Positions 22,814 to 37,000 are shown, numbered from the stretch's first letter. The stretch is 64,000 nt of DNA from Amyelois transitella (GCF_032362555.1 NC_083532.1:1997001-2061000); one strand, 5' to 3'. Numbers and translations are program-made. Notes: a model not told the origin generated them from the sequence alone.

Positions 22814-23327
22814 TTTTTTGTTTAATACAAAATAAAACAAACAAAGGTTTGAATGTGTCAGTCGATCACGATTTTGAGTATTTATACTTATTTATTTGTA
22901 AATAATCCCAATATTTGCAATAAGGTAAATATTGTGGTAAAATACACTTTATGTAATGTGAATAGGGACTATCATTTTTTTCTGACCATCAAATTTATTG
23001 TGACATAGAAATGTTACAATCGTACGTGATATTATGGTATTTTCCAACATTGTGTAGGTGCATTATCATAGTATTTACTTACCTAATTGTTGATTTACAA
23101 CAGGTTCTTTTTGTAATTTGCCAATCAATTTAATAATTATCAGATATTATAAGTACTTGCTAAAATAGCTGATTGGCAATTCGTAAAAATTTAAGTAAAA
23201 CTTTTTACAATTGTACAGTTGTTATGATAAATGGAAGGCAGTAACACACATTGTGTTCCATAAGCATCAATAACTTCGCCGAATCTTTGATACCTTAAAA
23301 AATATGTAGAAGATGAAGATGTCTAAA

Positions 23328-23405
23328 GCATACATACATAAAATCACGCCTTTTACCCGGAAGGGCAAGCAGAGACTTCATTTTTCTACTTTCGCTTCAT
23401 ACACA
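23328..23405 (-). repeat. Family B 3' end, reverse
   Basis: CATACATACATAAAATCACG, then GGAAGGGCAAGCAGAGAC: tail plus the last 70 bases. A perfect 18-bp hairpin (TGTATATTTTTTCTTTGT and complement) follows at 23589-23630. Confidence 0.65.
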
Positions 23406-24019
23406 TCACAATTGTCTTTATGCTCGTCACTACCAGATGCTCTTTACCTAATTCCTTTCCAGAACGTCATATCACGTCTTTTTCCATACTGGGAAGAGAG
23501 ATTCAGATAGTGAGAAGTTCCTTGCCTTTCCTCTGTAAAAAAGGCCTAGTTCATCAACAATTCAGAGGAAAGAGGCAGCTGAAAATCTGTATATTTTTTC
23601 TTTGTCTGGAAACAAAGAAAAAATATACATGGCTATATGGAAACTAATCATAGATTTATGCTTATTCCTTTAGTCACCTTTTAGTTCATCCATGATGAAG
23701 AGATGGAGTGGTCTTATTCTAAAGAGTACAGAATTCTAAGCAAAAAATCGAGATTTACATTGAGAGAGTATCAATCGTATTCAACCAGCTTTCTATTTCG
23801 CCCTGTAACTGAAAATCGCAAAAGAAACATACAAATAATCCACACAATACAAAAATTAATTAGCATATCTCGTAAAATACTAAGAAATGAATTGACTTCT
23901 TTATCAGCTGATCTATTACTCAACTATGATGTAAACTGATATAGTGTATACAAAAGTTGTGATAAAGTTTGCGTTGTCTTATAAATACAAAGCGTTGACC
24001 GAGTGGACATTGGTGAAAT

Positions 24020-25456
24020 ATGAAAGACGGTGTTTTAATTCTGTTATTCTGTGTGGTTGTTAACGTAAGTATTTTGTCAACTTGATTTTATTGGCATGTT
24101 AGAAAGGCTTATAAACTTGGGATTATCAATTATATCAACTGCTGAACGTGGCCTTTCAGTCTTTTCAAGACTGTTAGCTCTGTGTACCCCGCGAGAGACA
24201 TAGATGTGATTATATCTTACTCAAAAGAGTATGCATACATATTATGTAAGCATACTCTTTTGAGTTATTTTTTTCGGAAATAAGTGTTTTCCGAAACTTT
24301 ACTTTTCGTTCGCGTACAGACAAAGTCTTTTTGGGACTTGGTAGTTGTAATGTTTTGAAGTCAATTTTTTGCAATCAATAAAGTAAGAAAGAAACGTTTA
24401 AAAATAAATTTGAAACATTTTTCATAAACAATAACATTTTTATTAACTTATTATATTATAATTTTTTTTTGCATTTTTCAGAAAGTTACTGCACCGGCTC
24501 CATTCAACTTACCAAAGACCAATCTTCCCCAACCAAAGCCGGTCACATCCACAACACCGAAACTTCCGAAATGGAACGGTTATACATCCAAAACATCAGG
24601 AGCCAAGCCTATGAAAGACAACGCATATTTAGCGACTTTAGTGAAAAGGCCCCCAAAAGATAAGTCAACGCAAATCATTGAAATCAAAAAAGAAGAAGAA
24701 AGCGGAACAAACGTAGCATTAAATGAAAAAGAATGCCGGAATACCACAAAGATTCTATTTGCAGAAGAAATAGTGTCTCCAACAAGGCCGTCTGGAAAAG
24801 AGTCTAAAGAAAATGAAATTTTATCTGCAAAGAACTTTAATGAAAAAGAAACAGCAAAAAATGTGATGAAAGATTTAAAATTAAAATTAAACGACACTGA
24901 ACCAAAAAAAGGAGTGAAATTGCAAGACCTATTTAAACCGCTGCAAATAAAACCTAAAGTTAACAATACCGATGCTCAATTCAAACCATTCGAGATACCT
25001 CCAACTATGATACCTATATTTAGACCAAATCAAAATTTGGCTAGAAACCAAATCACCAAAGATCTTATTGATACAACTTCTGTTACACAAAATCCTATCA
25101 TAACTCAAGAAACACCAGTTCCTAAAGAAAATCCAGTAACACCAAAAGATATCAAACCAAATCTAAATCCTAAACCAAATGCGGTACCGTTTAGTATTCC
25201 TTGTCATAGAGCTTCGGATGTCCTAGATGACGTTAACGTTAAACACGCTAATTTAGACCCTATGCCAAAAGATAGAAGCTCAATTTCACAGGAACCAAAT
25301 CAGGTTGAAAGACCAGAAAAGCTGGAGACTGATGAATCTGTAGCTGTTATATTTAAACCTAAAAACATTTCATTATTGAACGTTTATGGAGACATGTTGA
25401 AGAAAATAACTTTAACTGTGTTAGTGCCTTATCACATTTCAAAATTAGGAACATGA
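24020..25456 (+). CDS. Lys/Pro-rich secreted protein, family unknown
   Basis: Exons 24020-24064 (MKDGVLILLFCVVVN) and 24482-25456, phase 0, give 339 residues. After the signal peptide (probable cleavage near KVTAPAP) there is a Pro-rich stretch (NLPKTNLPQPKPVT), a Lys/Glu-rich middle and a Pro/Asn/Lys stretch (KPNLNPKPNAVPFSIPCH). There are no membrane segments after the first exon and very few cysteines. TATAAATA lies at about 23979-23986, and AATAAA follows the stop near 25467. I do not recognise a family; its end-to-end low complexity suggests rapid evolution. The exon plan is the same as in the four genes before it. Confidence 0.8.
24106..24265. repeat. Family A 3' part followed by a perfect 16-bp inverted repeat, inside the intron
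   Basis: 24106-24216 is a 5'-truncated family A. Beyond it, ACTCAAAAGAGTATGC (24219-24234) is mirrored by its exact complement at 24250-24265 around a 15-base loop. Confidence 0.75.
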
Positions 25457-28064
25457 GAAAAGTTAAGAATAAAATATTTTTTACGAGACTTATTGATGAG
25501 CATAGATTGAACATACAACAATATAAGCTGAGTGATTTATCTTAAATTCATGAAGACAAAAATATTTAATTGAAAGGTAAGCCTTTCTAGGAACGACATT
25601 TAAAAAAAATCTCACTTTTTTAGCGCGTCCTATTGGTCGCAATCCCTAGTTTCAGAGGATTTCAAAGACAGAGGGACCCCATTATAAGACTTAAAATAAA
25701 ACAAGTTTTAAATTTATTAATTTTGTTTGCGACTGTACATTATTTATTAATATCTTAAAAAATTTCAAAAAATATCTTAAAAAATATTATAAGTAATTGC
25801 AATTTCAGCAAATGTTATTATCATTAAATGTGATGTTTTAAACTTTAAATTTTTATTTAATGCTATTTATTGATGTGAAATACTACTGATTATTGAAGAC
25901 ACTGTGTAGTATAGTAGGTAGGTACCGTTAAAATAAATGTTAGTATGTACCTTTTATTTTTATTTATTCTGTACGATGTTACAAAACATAATACGGATTT
26001 TGAAGAAATTTTACCACTACTAATTTTTTTTTAATGTTTCATGAATTATGGCATAACAACATTGAGGGGCTGCTAGGGGTAAACAGAATGGCGTCATGGA
26101 AAGCGCCATGGCGCATGCGCGGAGGTCGCGGCACCACACGGGGTGAAAAACTTCCTGAGTTCTAAGCGTAGTTCGCAAGCGGCTTGTGTTATGAAGTGGA
26201 TCATAGGTTCTACTTCTAGGTGATTTTGCCTCGCTCTGGTAATTGAATTCCAATAAAAGTTTGTCTCTTTTAGTCTTGAACATTATGTCTTGTTTATCTT
26301 TGGACCCCTTTAGGCTTTAGTTTTGAATTTATTCTGAATGATTTTGCGAACAAACAAGTAAGCGAACAAGCATAAGGTCCACCCAACTGGAGTTCAAAGT
26401 ACTGCGTATAATTTTTTTAGAAAAATAATTAGTTTGGATAGAATAATTAATGGTTCCTTACATAATTTCTTTCGGAATTTGGAAGAGAATGACTATTAAA
26501 ATTACCTAAAAGTGAGAAGCTTAACGACATTTGGACTACGTGACTTATTGCGCATTCCCTCGATCAATAGTGTGGAAAATATTCACCCCGTGTATTTCAA
26601 CGGCAACACGGCGCCCCATCCCTATGGATATAGCGATAAATATACTATATCAAAGACGGCAGTCAAACTCTAAAATCCATGCCTGAATGTCGTTACCCAA
26701 GCATACAAAGTCTTTCAAAAACAGTGAAAAACAATTTTATGTGCATATTAAAGAGAAAACTAAATCGTTAAATGTTTTCAAAGTGAAGTGTGAGTTCAAA
26801 GTGAAGTAATGACGTTATACTCTTTACCGATACATATGTTACAGGAACAGTTTAAAAATATCGATTCGAGTAGTATGCCTTCTTTAATTTTTCGGAATCG
26901 GTAAGTATACTTAATAGTTTAGTCGATACTTAACGCAATGCGATCTAAAAAAATCGATAGTTTTGTTGCTAACGTCACGGCGTCATCTGTACAATGTTTT
27001 GTTCTGTTCAGAATTCAATTGTAGTAAGAAGTCGGTTGAAAATGCATCTTATATACAAGTTCGTAAGGTTTACAATCGTTTTGCAATAATGATTGAATGA
27101 AATAGCTATGTAGTCAATGTATAAATTTCATAACAACAAATTATTTATTATATATAATATATGTAGGTTCTTAATTTTAAAGTCAAATTAACATTTTTGC
27201 CAAAAAAGCATGCAAGTTTGTCCATGACGTGATTTTAATAGCAAAGCAAAACAAAGAACGCCATCAATAAGTATGCAATACCAAGTTATAGTTATGATTA
27301 GCTATGCAGTAAATTGGCGATTTGGGAAACACATGTAATATGTATTATTATATGTTTTATTGTCTTTGACTGCAGGAAAGAAAATGAACAAGAAATACTG
27401 AAAATTTATATACCTACTCATAGGTTAGCTTAAACTGTACCTTTTCACTCTTACCAGTCCCTATCAATGTGTATTTTCAAGAACGTTAAGGCTTAATCTA
27501 TATTATCGGGATTTGATGTATATATTAGACGAACAGTATTATTTGTCTCAAAATTAAAACAAATCCAATAACAATACAAGAAATTTAAAATTCCTTATGT
27601 TTTTTTCCAAAAAAATCATACAGTCCTATAACCTCCTTTTATGAAGTCGGTTTAAATTTTTTGAAATTGTGTTCGTGACTGTCCTTTAACGAATCGCTCG
27701 AGTAGAATTTCAATGAACGCATTTGTTTGTCTACATCTACGGAAACGCAGCTATTAGAAACGTCACAATACGTCATATTTCCGGTAGCCATTACAAGAAA
27801 AAATAACCAACTATTAACCGAACAAGTTGTGTTGACATCGCAACACGTGGAGTTTGCGGGCAAACAAAAACTTTCATATTGTCCCAACATACATTCTCAT
27901 TTGTCAAGTGGATCAAGCTTGCTGTTCGATTGCTCATCACAATCACAAATTTTCCAATTTTCGTTTTGAGTGCTCGCTCGTGCTACGTAATCTCATTGTA
28001 TCCTACGGTTTTGACCGTGTTTTTCTCTCGAAGTTCATACAAGGCGCAATTACGATTTGCCACG
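25457..28064. other. Intergenic region up to the antizyme first exon
   Basis: No gene found. 26040-26285 and 26530-26660 are locally GC-richer and may be old repeats. 27640-28064 is less AT-rich than its surroundings and is the likely antizyme promoter and 5' untranslated region; open frames there have no family signature. Confidence 0.45.
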
Positions 28065-31000
28065 ATGACGAAGTTAATACAACAGTTAAATTTTAGTAGT
28101 AGTATTAGTAATTACTACGGGGCATCTGCGATTGAAATTGAACCGAACCCTCTGAAGGAGAAAAAATTGTAAGTTTCTTTTGTTCTTCTATTTTGTTTCC
28201 AGCCAGGAAATTTTTTGAATGTCGCATTTCCTACAATCATTCAAACGTCCTTGGCCTATACGTCATCATTCTGATTAATTTGATCGCTATACCTTCGCTT
28301 TGATTGTTAAAAAGTACTACCTACCTACCTACAATTTCACTCATCGTAAATGCAATTTTGAATGTTCCAAGTTCCAGTAGAATTCAAAGTTCTACGTAGG
28401 TACTCAGTATCCTTTTTCACATAACGTTATGGACATGTGCCTATCTAGGTATTCCTTTTTGTTTATTAATATCATATGGACCAATATTAAAACTAATTCA
28501 GTCGTAAACTTTACACTGTAATTTCAGGAAGCCATAGAAAACGCAACATGTGCATGTTTTTAATTCAATTATATTTCTATATTAATTCCATATACAGAAA
28601 CTGTATATTTAAACAGACAAGACAAAGTGGGCTATTTATGAATGATTCTTCATTTTATAAAAGAAAACATTTTGTCTTTGATTACAAAGTAAATTCAAAG
28701 ATATTTTTCTGAATGTTGCAGTGTGATTCTATAAGGCAATTTCAAAGAGTATTAGCAAAAACAGAACTTCTTTGTAGTATATAAAGATTCTGAAGTTAAC
28801 CACTGAATATATGAAACATGTGTTTTGTTTTTCTTATCTCAGCCTCATGTGGTAACATAAAGCTGGTGTCCAAATTTCAAGATTGTAGCTTCTATTGTTT
28901 AGGCTGGGGTTTGATGAGTTAGTCACTCTTGTTCCTTTATATAATAGATAAAGAAAAAAAGTCTTCTGTCAAAACGATTTCCACCTTTGATAACAAAAAA
29001 AGGTAGGTAGTAAGCTAACATCATTTTTATTCTCCACCAGCATGTAACCTTAATGTTGCATGTGCATACATATAATCACGTCTTCATCCCCTGCGGGTTA
29101 GACATAGCCAACAGTCTTGAAAAGACAGAAGGCCACATTCACCTGTAGGAATGATATGATGCAATTGAAATACTTAAATGCTTGATGATGATATATAAAT
29201 CAATCTTTTAAAAACTACCTATGGGATTGTCAAAAAACCTAAACTCTTTTGTAGGTGATGCTAAATATGCGCAGATGAAGCTGCGGACAAAAGCTAGTTG
29301 ATTAAATAAAGAAAAAAAAACAATAACCATAGTGACAGTTTTGTACTAATAATAATAATGATACCAACAGTCAAAGTAAGCAGTTTCATTGTCTGCCATT
29401 TGTTTTAATTAATTTCAATTGTGCGTTGTTTGTATGGAATAGGACTTGAATGGAAATCTTTTGCGTTTTTATGACTAGGTTATATTATTTGTACTCTTTC
29501 AAGATGGTTTGCTCTGTCTACCCCGCAAGGAATATAGACGTGAGTGTATGTTACAAAATTGAAGGATTTTATTGTTTATCAAAATTCACATAAAAATTGT
29601 GGTTTGTTCTTGGCACTTTAGGATAGATGATGTTAATGGCGACTAAGGGAATAAGCATAGGAATAGCATCCATAGGCTATCATGCTAGTCTGATAGCAAT
29701 TAAAAAACTATGTGTTACAGGAACTGTATAGATTTTATCAGAGAAACAATGAAATATTCTTAAAATTGAATGCTCATATTTCTATAACAGAACTATAATG
29801 TGGTAACAAAGGGGAATTTGCAGTAAATTTGGGTAGGTTGAAGTGCTATTAACTGTACATAGATTGTATAGTTTTCTTGTGGCCCACTGTAAAATAAAAC
29901 CACTTTCTAGAGAACAATAAATGTTGGGAATAATATTTGCCAAGATTTTCTGATATGTTAACTTTTATTATTTGTTGACATGCCTTATCTTTTATCATGA
30001 AATGTCATTATGTACTTCTATTATAAGATAGTATGTGTTCTTGTTTGTGGGTAAATAAAAATCACGTGTTATTTTATTTTGAGTTTCTAGACTAAGATAA
30101 TTGGCACAAACCCGTTGAAGATAAAAATTATTTGTAGTTGGTGTATTTTTTTTGAGGAAAAGGATACCGCACATGCAGCCAATTCTTTTGCAAAAAAATT
30201 CAGGAAATGTGGCACAAGTCCTCTGTAGAAGAAAGAATTAAGGCTAAAGAGGCCTAGTCTTTAGTTATCTGTGGTAAGCAGAGACATTTGCTACATGATC
30301 ACTAATGACGATTTTTTTAATCAAGATGTGGATGTAAAAGTAGCCAATACTGCACATCTTGGTTTTCTAACAAAGAAAATAAGATCTAGGCTAATAAAAG
30401 AAGTCGTTTTTCATCACGACCGACATCGAACCTGGGACTTTATATATCACAGGCATTTTGACACCTAGGCGGCGAATAGCTCTGAAACAGCCTGATACAG
30501 TAACAAATTTAGACGTTCCAAATTCACGGCCATATTTCAGTTGTGCAATGAAAACACTACGTTTCTGATGACTACAAATATCTGAAATAGAATGAGGAAT
30601 AATACGCATAACACGACGACCACGCCCGGTCTCGATTTTAAAAATAAACGTAAACAATTTGCGCGCCATTTCACATATCATGTTGTTTGTTTTGGTAAAG
30701 TAAAAGTTCGAATTCTATTATAAATTCAAACGCGGAATTCACTTCATAGGTGTGTATTATAATCAGATTATCTACTTTATAAAATTTTGGTTGATTTTTT
30801 AACACACGAAGATATAGAATTATTATTTTATCCGTTATAAATTCGAAGTTAAACAATTTATTTATAAACATTTACTAACCCCTTATCTTTTAGGTACCGT
30901 ACCTATCATGATTTTGAAGACACTAAATATGTAGTTCAAAGAATTAAGTCTTAAATTATTCTGTTAACTGTATGTGTAAAATGTATCTTATTATCTATGG

Positions 31001-34000
31001 TTTCCATGTTTCATTCAAGTCTGTAAAAATAGGTTTACATATATTTGTTAAAACTAAAGTTTTTATTAATTAATTCTCCATAATAATATTTTATCGCTAG
31101 ACCACTTACTGTGTTTATCGATGAGTAGTAGGTATACAGTGCATTCTGATATGACCTCTAAAATTATCCTTTGCGTCGACATTAAAAAAGGCTTGTGTTT
31201 AAACGCCTACCAGAAATGCACCTATATTACTTCCAATAAATTCGAAGTGCCTGCCATAACGGATAAATGCTCACCAAATTGTGTATCACAAAATATTCTA
31301 GAAATAAAGCTATTTTGCTTTTTATTACATTCTATAAAAATAAAAACACACCTTTAAGGTCAATTTGAGTCCAAATTTTGTAAATTATCGCTAAAGAGAT
31401 GTTACCAATATTTTATTTTATTACTTTCATTTTAGTTATCTATGCTGAGGGAAAAAATTACAGTCAACCGCAAATATTTTTTTCATACCAAATATAATAT
31501 TGATTACACCAAACACAAATTACATAATTAATGCATTATGCATTTAATTATATATTTTTATGCAGTTACATAATTACTTTGTTGTCAATTATTGCAACAC
31601 ATAATGACTAAGGTATACAATGAAACAAACCATTGGTAGATGAGGAAATAAAAAATCTAAATTAAAACAGAAATTTTATTAAAGTGTTCATAAGATTAAT
31701 TTAAGAATAATCAATGGCACTTCAAAAGGAACACAATAATTACAGTCTTATACAATCTTATCTTATAAGATTAATTTGTACTTAAAAATAATCAATGGCA
31801 CTTTATATTTTACGTATAAATTACGTTTATATTACGTAATCTTAGCTTGACCATAATATATTTTGGATTTTGGTTACATAATTTGATTACAATAAAGCAA
31901 ATTTGAACTGTACATTTTGGTATCAATGTTACTGTTTTAGTGAAACAATATTTGGTGAGCATTTATCCATTTTGGCAATCAAAAAGAATATTTGTACACA
32001 ACGTACGATTATTCTGACGTGTGTATACTTATTTTGAAGCTTAATACGTTTTACTTTGGGAAACTAAGTATAGATTGATTTTAATTTATATGGAGTTAAT
32101 TTATTTTACTGGGTACTAAAATTTGGAAAACAAAAGCTATTTTGGTGAGCCCTTAAATTGTACCCATTAAAAAATAGGTAGGTACCTACTTATTCACGTA
32201 ATGGATTTTCTTAATACAAAACAAACTTGTAGACATAGAATTTCTATAAAATTACGCAATTTGTTCGAAGTGCCGAGTGGTCTCTGGCATTTAAGTATCC
32301 ACTCCATACTCTTTCCTATGGATGCAATCGTTTGTGTCACTTGTCCCATGAGGCAGTTTAATGAGAAACTTGGGTTTCTAAGCCGATGGGGTAGTAACCT
32401 GTCACTATTTGAATATTATTCCATAATTATGCTAATCATAGCTAAACGTGGATGAAGACATACATACATAGTATTCCTGATGAAATTGTGATTCACGACA
32501 AGCAAGTTGCTAGCCCCTAAAAGATAAATTTTACACATATCAAGTATATGTATATGTGACGATGAAGACCTAAACGCCAAAATTACATTGTCCAACTTTC
32601 ATAGTGTACAGGTACGTTATAATTATGGCATTAGTTCAACGATTGACGCAATATGTCTGTAGATAGAGTAGAGATAAATGTGGTGTTATGTCCGTCTCGG
32701 AATGTTGTTTTGTTAACGTTTACGTAAAATACAGGATGAACTTTAAAAGTACATCACAACAGTAACCTGGCAAAAAGGGAAAATTTTACATGTTAAAATA
32801 GAAAAATATATAAGTATGATGATATTAAAAACACGTTTACCTCGTGGACCAACTGATATGCACAACTAGAAATTACTTTCCGATTTGGTTATCAACGAAC
32901 TTAAAAATGCTATTAAATGAAACATTCAAAGATAAATAAACTTAAAAATATGTTTGGAAGAAGTACCTACTTACAAAAAAAAAATGTATATTCGGGTCAT
33001 CTTAAAATCCATAATAATAATTATGAATAGTATTATTATTTATATAGTACTTCATAATTATCTCATTTACCGAGAAATGTAATTATAGTGTTATCAAATG
33101 ATTAATTTTATAATACTGTCATAAGATTTTAATTGCACACCTACTTTATTATCTTAGTAGGATTTAATTTTTTATTTTATTGGTATGTACGATTGACTTT
33201 TTTAAAAACATGTCAAAAGACCTACTTCTACCGGGCCGATTATGGAAAGCCGGACGGGTTGTGTGGGGCTTGAACCCACTAAAACCACACGGTGCCATCG
33301 CCTATCGCTTCGGCGATGTGACCGTGGGTCACCCTCACTCCACATTCCCGGCGTGGCGGTCGCCCTCCATGTACCTACCAATGATAAACCTAACTTATCT
33401 ACCTTTTGTAAGATTTATACCAGACAAAAATAACACATTTTGATTAAATTATAGGAAGTTAGTACCTAGAGATATTATAATTTGTGTATTGTATTATGTG
33501 GAATTTTTCTTCAATTCGAGACTTTGACAGCACAACACTTTGTAGGTGTGACGGAAGATTTGACTAAGGGCTATTCTCAAAAGGCAAAAATCCATAAAAA
33601 AAACAGCCTATAGATTTTGGCTCGAGACCAATAAATACGTACTTACTTTTTATCGTGCACAAGAATTTCGCAAACATCCTATATTGTCATATATGCTATT
33701 CCTCTCCAATGGAGCTATTTTAGTCTTTGGCAAGTATCCTTTATTTTGGTCCCGATGTTTCCCAGTTTAGTAGCTGGTAGTTCCTCAATTTCATCGGACG
33801 CACTTCCCTACAAAAAAAAAAAATACTTTTTGCCCCCAAAATAATATGCTGTATTCCGAATACAGCATAAAAATACTGAAAATTTTCTTCAGGAAAATAC
33901 CCGCGAAAAATCGTTTGAAACCTCTTTAGCTTTTTATTTTTTTTAATCTTAAATTGAAACATTCCATGTGTTGTGATATATTTAGTTTTCGGAATACTGT

Positions 34001-37000
34001 TGTTCGAGTTTTATTTTGTTGTGTCGTATAGAGTATTTTTATTTTCATGAAAAATGGTTATTCAAGTGTTGAGGTGAGCATTGTTGTTGTATTTTGTTCC
34101 CAGGGGCAAAGCCACATTTCCGATCCGGTTTTTTTTTCTTTTAGAAAAATTATTATTGGTATTATTTTTATTTTAGTCGTTTGAATGGGGGTGTTCATGG
34201 TTTTTAACTACCTACTTTTATTATATTTTTCACGCTGGATATAATACGTAAAAACACGCGGTAAAAGCTACTTTCATTGATTTGTTAAAATGGCAGTTAT
34301 AATAGTTCAGTCCATGGTTTCAAGGGCAACACGCTCTCCACGCGTCGAACCAATGTTGTTCATACATTTAAACGTCATAAGCATAACATCAGCTAACGGT
34401 ACCTTTCCACTGGTGATGCGATTAATTGCAATGTATGTATGTGTTACATTATAATATCATGATAGTAAACTATTTGTGTCGGCTTCGTTCGCGTCATCTC
34501 TCTGGGCTCTTGCAATACTTAGAGCGTATAAGAAGGTTTTTAAACGAAGCCTTTCCCGTCTATTTTCCACAATCATGCAGGGGAATCCTGGGATCATGGT
34601 TATACATCCAATTGAATGTGTGGCTTTCAAGAGTCCCGTGTGTACGCAGCTTGAGTTGAAGACACCGCCAGTACTAAACATTTTGTTATTTGTTTTTCAC
34701 ACGGTTTCTCGAACCTACGAATTTTCAGTTTAATATTTATAAAAAAAATTTTTATGAATAGAGGAGCTTCTTCTTAATTTTACCGACAAAAGCTACCTCT
34801 TAATCATAGATAATTTTTTTTTTCATCAGCGGCGATGGCGCGTCGTTGACCGCCCAGGCGGCCGGCAGCAAGCGCTCCGCTCTGTCGGCTTCGGACGCCG
34901 AGTGTTTCTCGCTGTGCCTGGGCGCCGGGCCTCTGTGGTAAGTGGAACACATTCTGTTTAAAAAAAAAGATAATGACCTATCAGCCTATAAAACAAGTGG
35001 TGTTAGAGGCCAGCCTTATTGACATATTTTTAAACATTCTTAGGCGTCGGACTTGAGTTTGTCGCTGTTCCTGGGCACTGACCTTTATCTCACCACAATT
35101 ATGTTCTCTTTTTAAAATTCAAATTTCTTACTGTGTTGGTCAAATGTTGGTTTCGACGTAGGAATATTAAAGAGTTGGTGGCCAGACCTAGTCATTGTTT
35201 CTGAAACCAACCTAGCCTACATTGTCAGTTTTCAAAACTTTTTAATGACAACGTCACAGATATGAATGTCAACGACCTGAGAGTAATACTTGCATTTTAA
35301 ATTTCCATAATAATTGTGAATGAATCGCATAATTATGAAAGAGTGTAGTTTTTTCACCTACAAGAATTTTGAAGATATAACATGTCGAAAGAAAATCAAG
35401 GTTAATTATATTTATGTATTTATCAACTATCGTAAAAGAAACGACGTCCTGGTAAAGGGTCAGGTCAAAAGTACCCGAAACCGCTGAGCTTGCATGAAAA
35501 GAGTTATGACTGTGGATGAAGCGAAAGAAGTATGCAGAGCTCGCGGCAAGTGGAAAGAGGTAGTCTCTCGCTCCGGGAAAGAGGCGTGATTTTATGTTAT
35601 GTTATGTTTATGTAAAAGAAACCTTTGTCTATGACCACAGATTGGGTAAGTCAGGTTTTACAGGATGCGACTGCCGTCTGACTTCATCAACCTTTGGAAC
35701 CCTATTCGTAATGGATCAGGTCTTGTACCCTGATTGGCATGTTTCCTCACGAAGTTTTTCCTCACTATAAGAGCATCAGTTAGCTAATCATCCAATAAAG
35801 AGACGTTGTTAGGTTTTGAGATTTGATTTGACTTGAACTAGTGCCAAGTGTGTTAAGTTTCTAATTTTTTTATAGGCAGTTTTTTATTAGGCAGAAAAAT
35901 ATATTCTCGACAAATGTTGCAATAAGACCAAATAACATAACTTTTAATAATAACAAAACAAGCTTTAACTGACTACATATTGTAAACCACATTTCTGTTC
36001 CAAATTCGGTTTTTGTAAAAAACTATAATTTAATTTTTTTTTTTAAATTTGAACTTCATTGTCAATTGGCGGACTTAATGCTAAGACCATTCAATTGGGT
36101 CTGAAAGTGAACCGTATGTTTACCTACTACCTTTAAATAGGAAAACATACAGTTCACTGTCAGACCCAATTAAATGGTTTTAGCATTAAGTCCGCCAATT
36201 GACAATGAAGTTCAAACCTACCTTTAAATACGTAAATATTTTTTCTCAAACAAACATACATACATATGTTTGTGTCCAGGTGGTCCTGATGTCCCTGTTG
36301 ACGGCTCAGCACCTCCCGGAGGGGTGAATAGCGGGGCTTCGAGCCCCGCAACTCCATCCACCCCCACCCACGACGACAACAATCGTTAGTATACCGATTT
36401 TTAAACGTTCCAGTTGCATTAAACTATTTTTAAATACAGGTATAAATAAAAGCACGTTTACGTATGTTTATTATTGAGAATACATACATTTATATCGACG
36501 ACGGCTACTGTGGCTCAGCGGTAGTACGGTTGTCTGTGACACCGGAGGTCCCGGGTTCGAATCCCGGTCAGGGCATGATGAGAAACTAACTTTCTCTGAT
36601 TGGCCTGAGTCTTGGATGTTTATCTATCTAAGTATCTATTATAAAATATTGTATCGTTGAGTTAGTATCTCGTAACACAAGTCTCGAACTTACTTCGGGG
36701 CTAACTCAATCTGTGTAATTTGTCCCGTATATATTGATATATATATATTAATTAAACTATTTATAAATACACGTATAAATAAAGGCACGTTTACGTATGT
36801 TTATTATTGAGAATATACATACATACATTTATATCACGTCTACATCCCTTGCGGGGTAGACAGAGCCAACAGTCTTGAAAAGACTGAAAGGCCACGTGCA
36901 GCTGTTTCGCTTAATGATAGAATTGAGATTCAAATAGTGACAGATTGCTAGCTCATCGCCTGAAAGGAGAATCCCGAGTTTATAAGCCAATCCCTTAGTC

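Larger units (their letters stand above)
28169..34829. other. Antizyme intron 1 (6.7 kb)
   Basis: AT-rich intron. It holds family A fragments at 29064-29171, 29493-29550 and 32299-32475, an element end near 29270-29300 (ATGAAGCTGCGGACAAAAGC), a diffuse inverted-repeat region at 31250-31985, a GC-rich patch at 33190-33375 that may be an old LINE 3' fragment, and a degenerate family C at 34533-34625. A reverse open frame at 30391-30681 has no recognised homology. Confidence 0.5.

Noticed and set aside
24580-24966. 128-codon reverse frame
   Set aside because: Antisense shadow of the Lys-rich exon at 24482-25456.
27727-28172. Several overlapping frames near the antizyme first exon
   Set aside because: Only the phase 2 exon ending at 28168 fits the antizyme structure; the others lack any signature and probably lie in the 5' untranslated region.
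30391-30681. 96-codon reverse frame beginning near MARKLFTFIFKIETGRGRRV
   Set aside because: Inside antizyme intron 1, no known motif, partly overlapping SINE-like sequence; not enough for a gene call.
33180-33443. GC-rich open frame that could be a gene exon
   Set aside because: Lies in antizyme intron 1 and resembles a transposon tail more than a host exon; no splice sites of matching phase.
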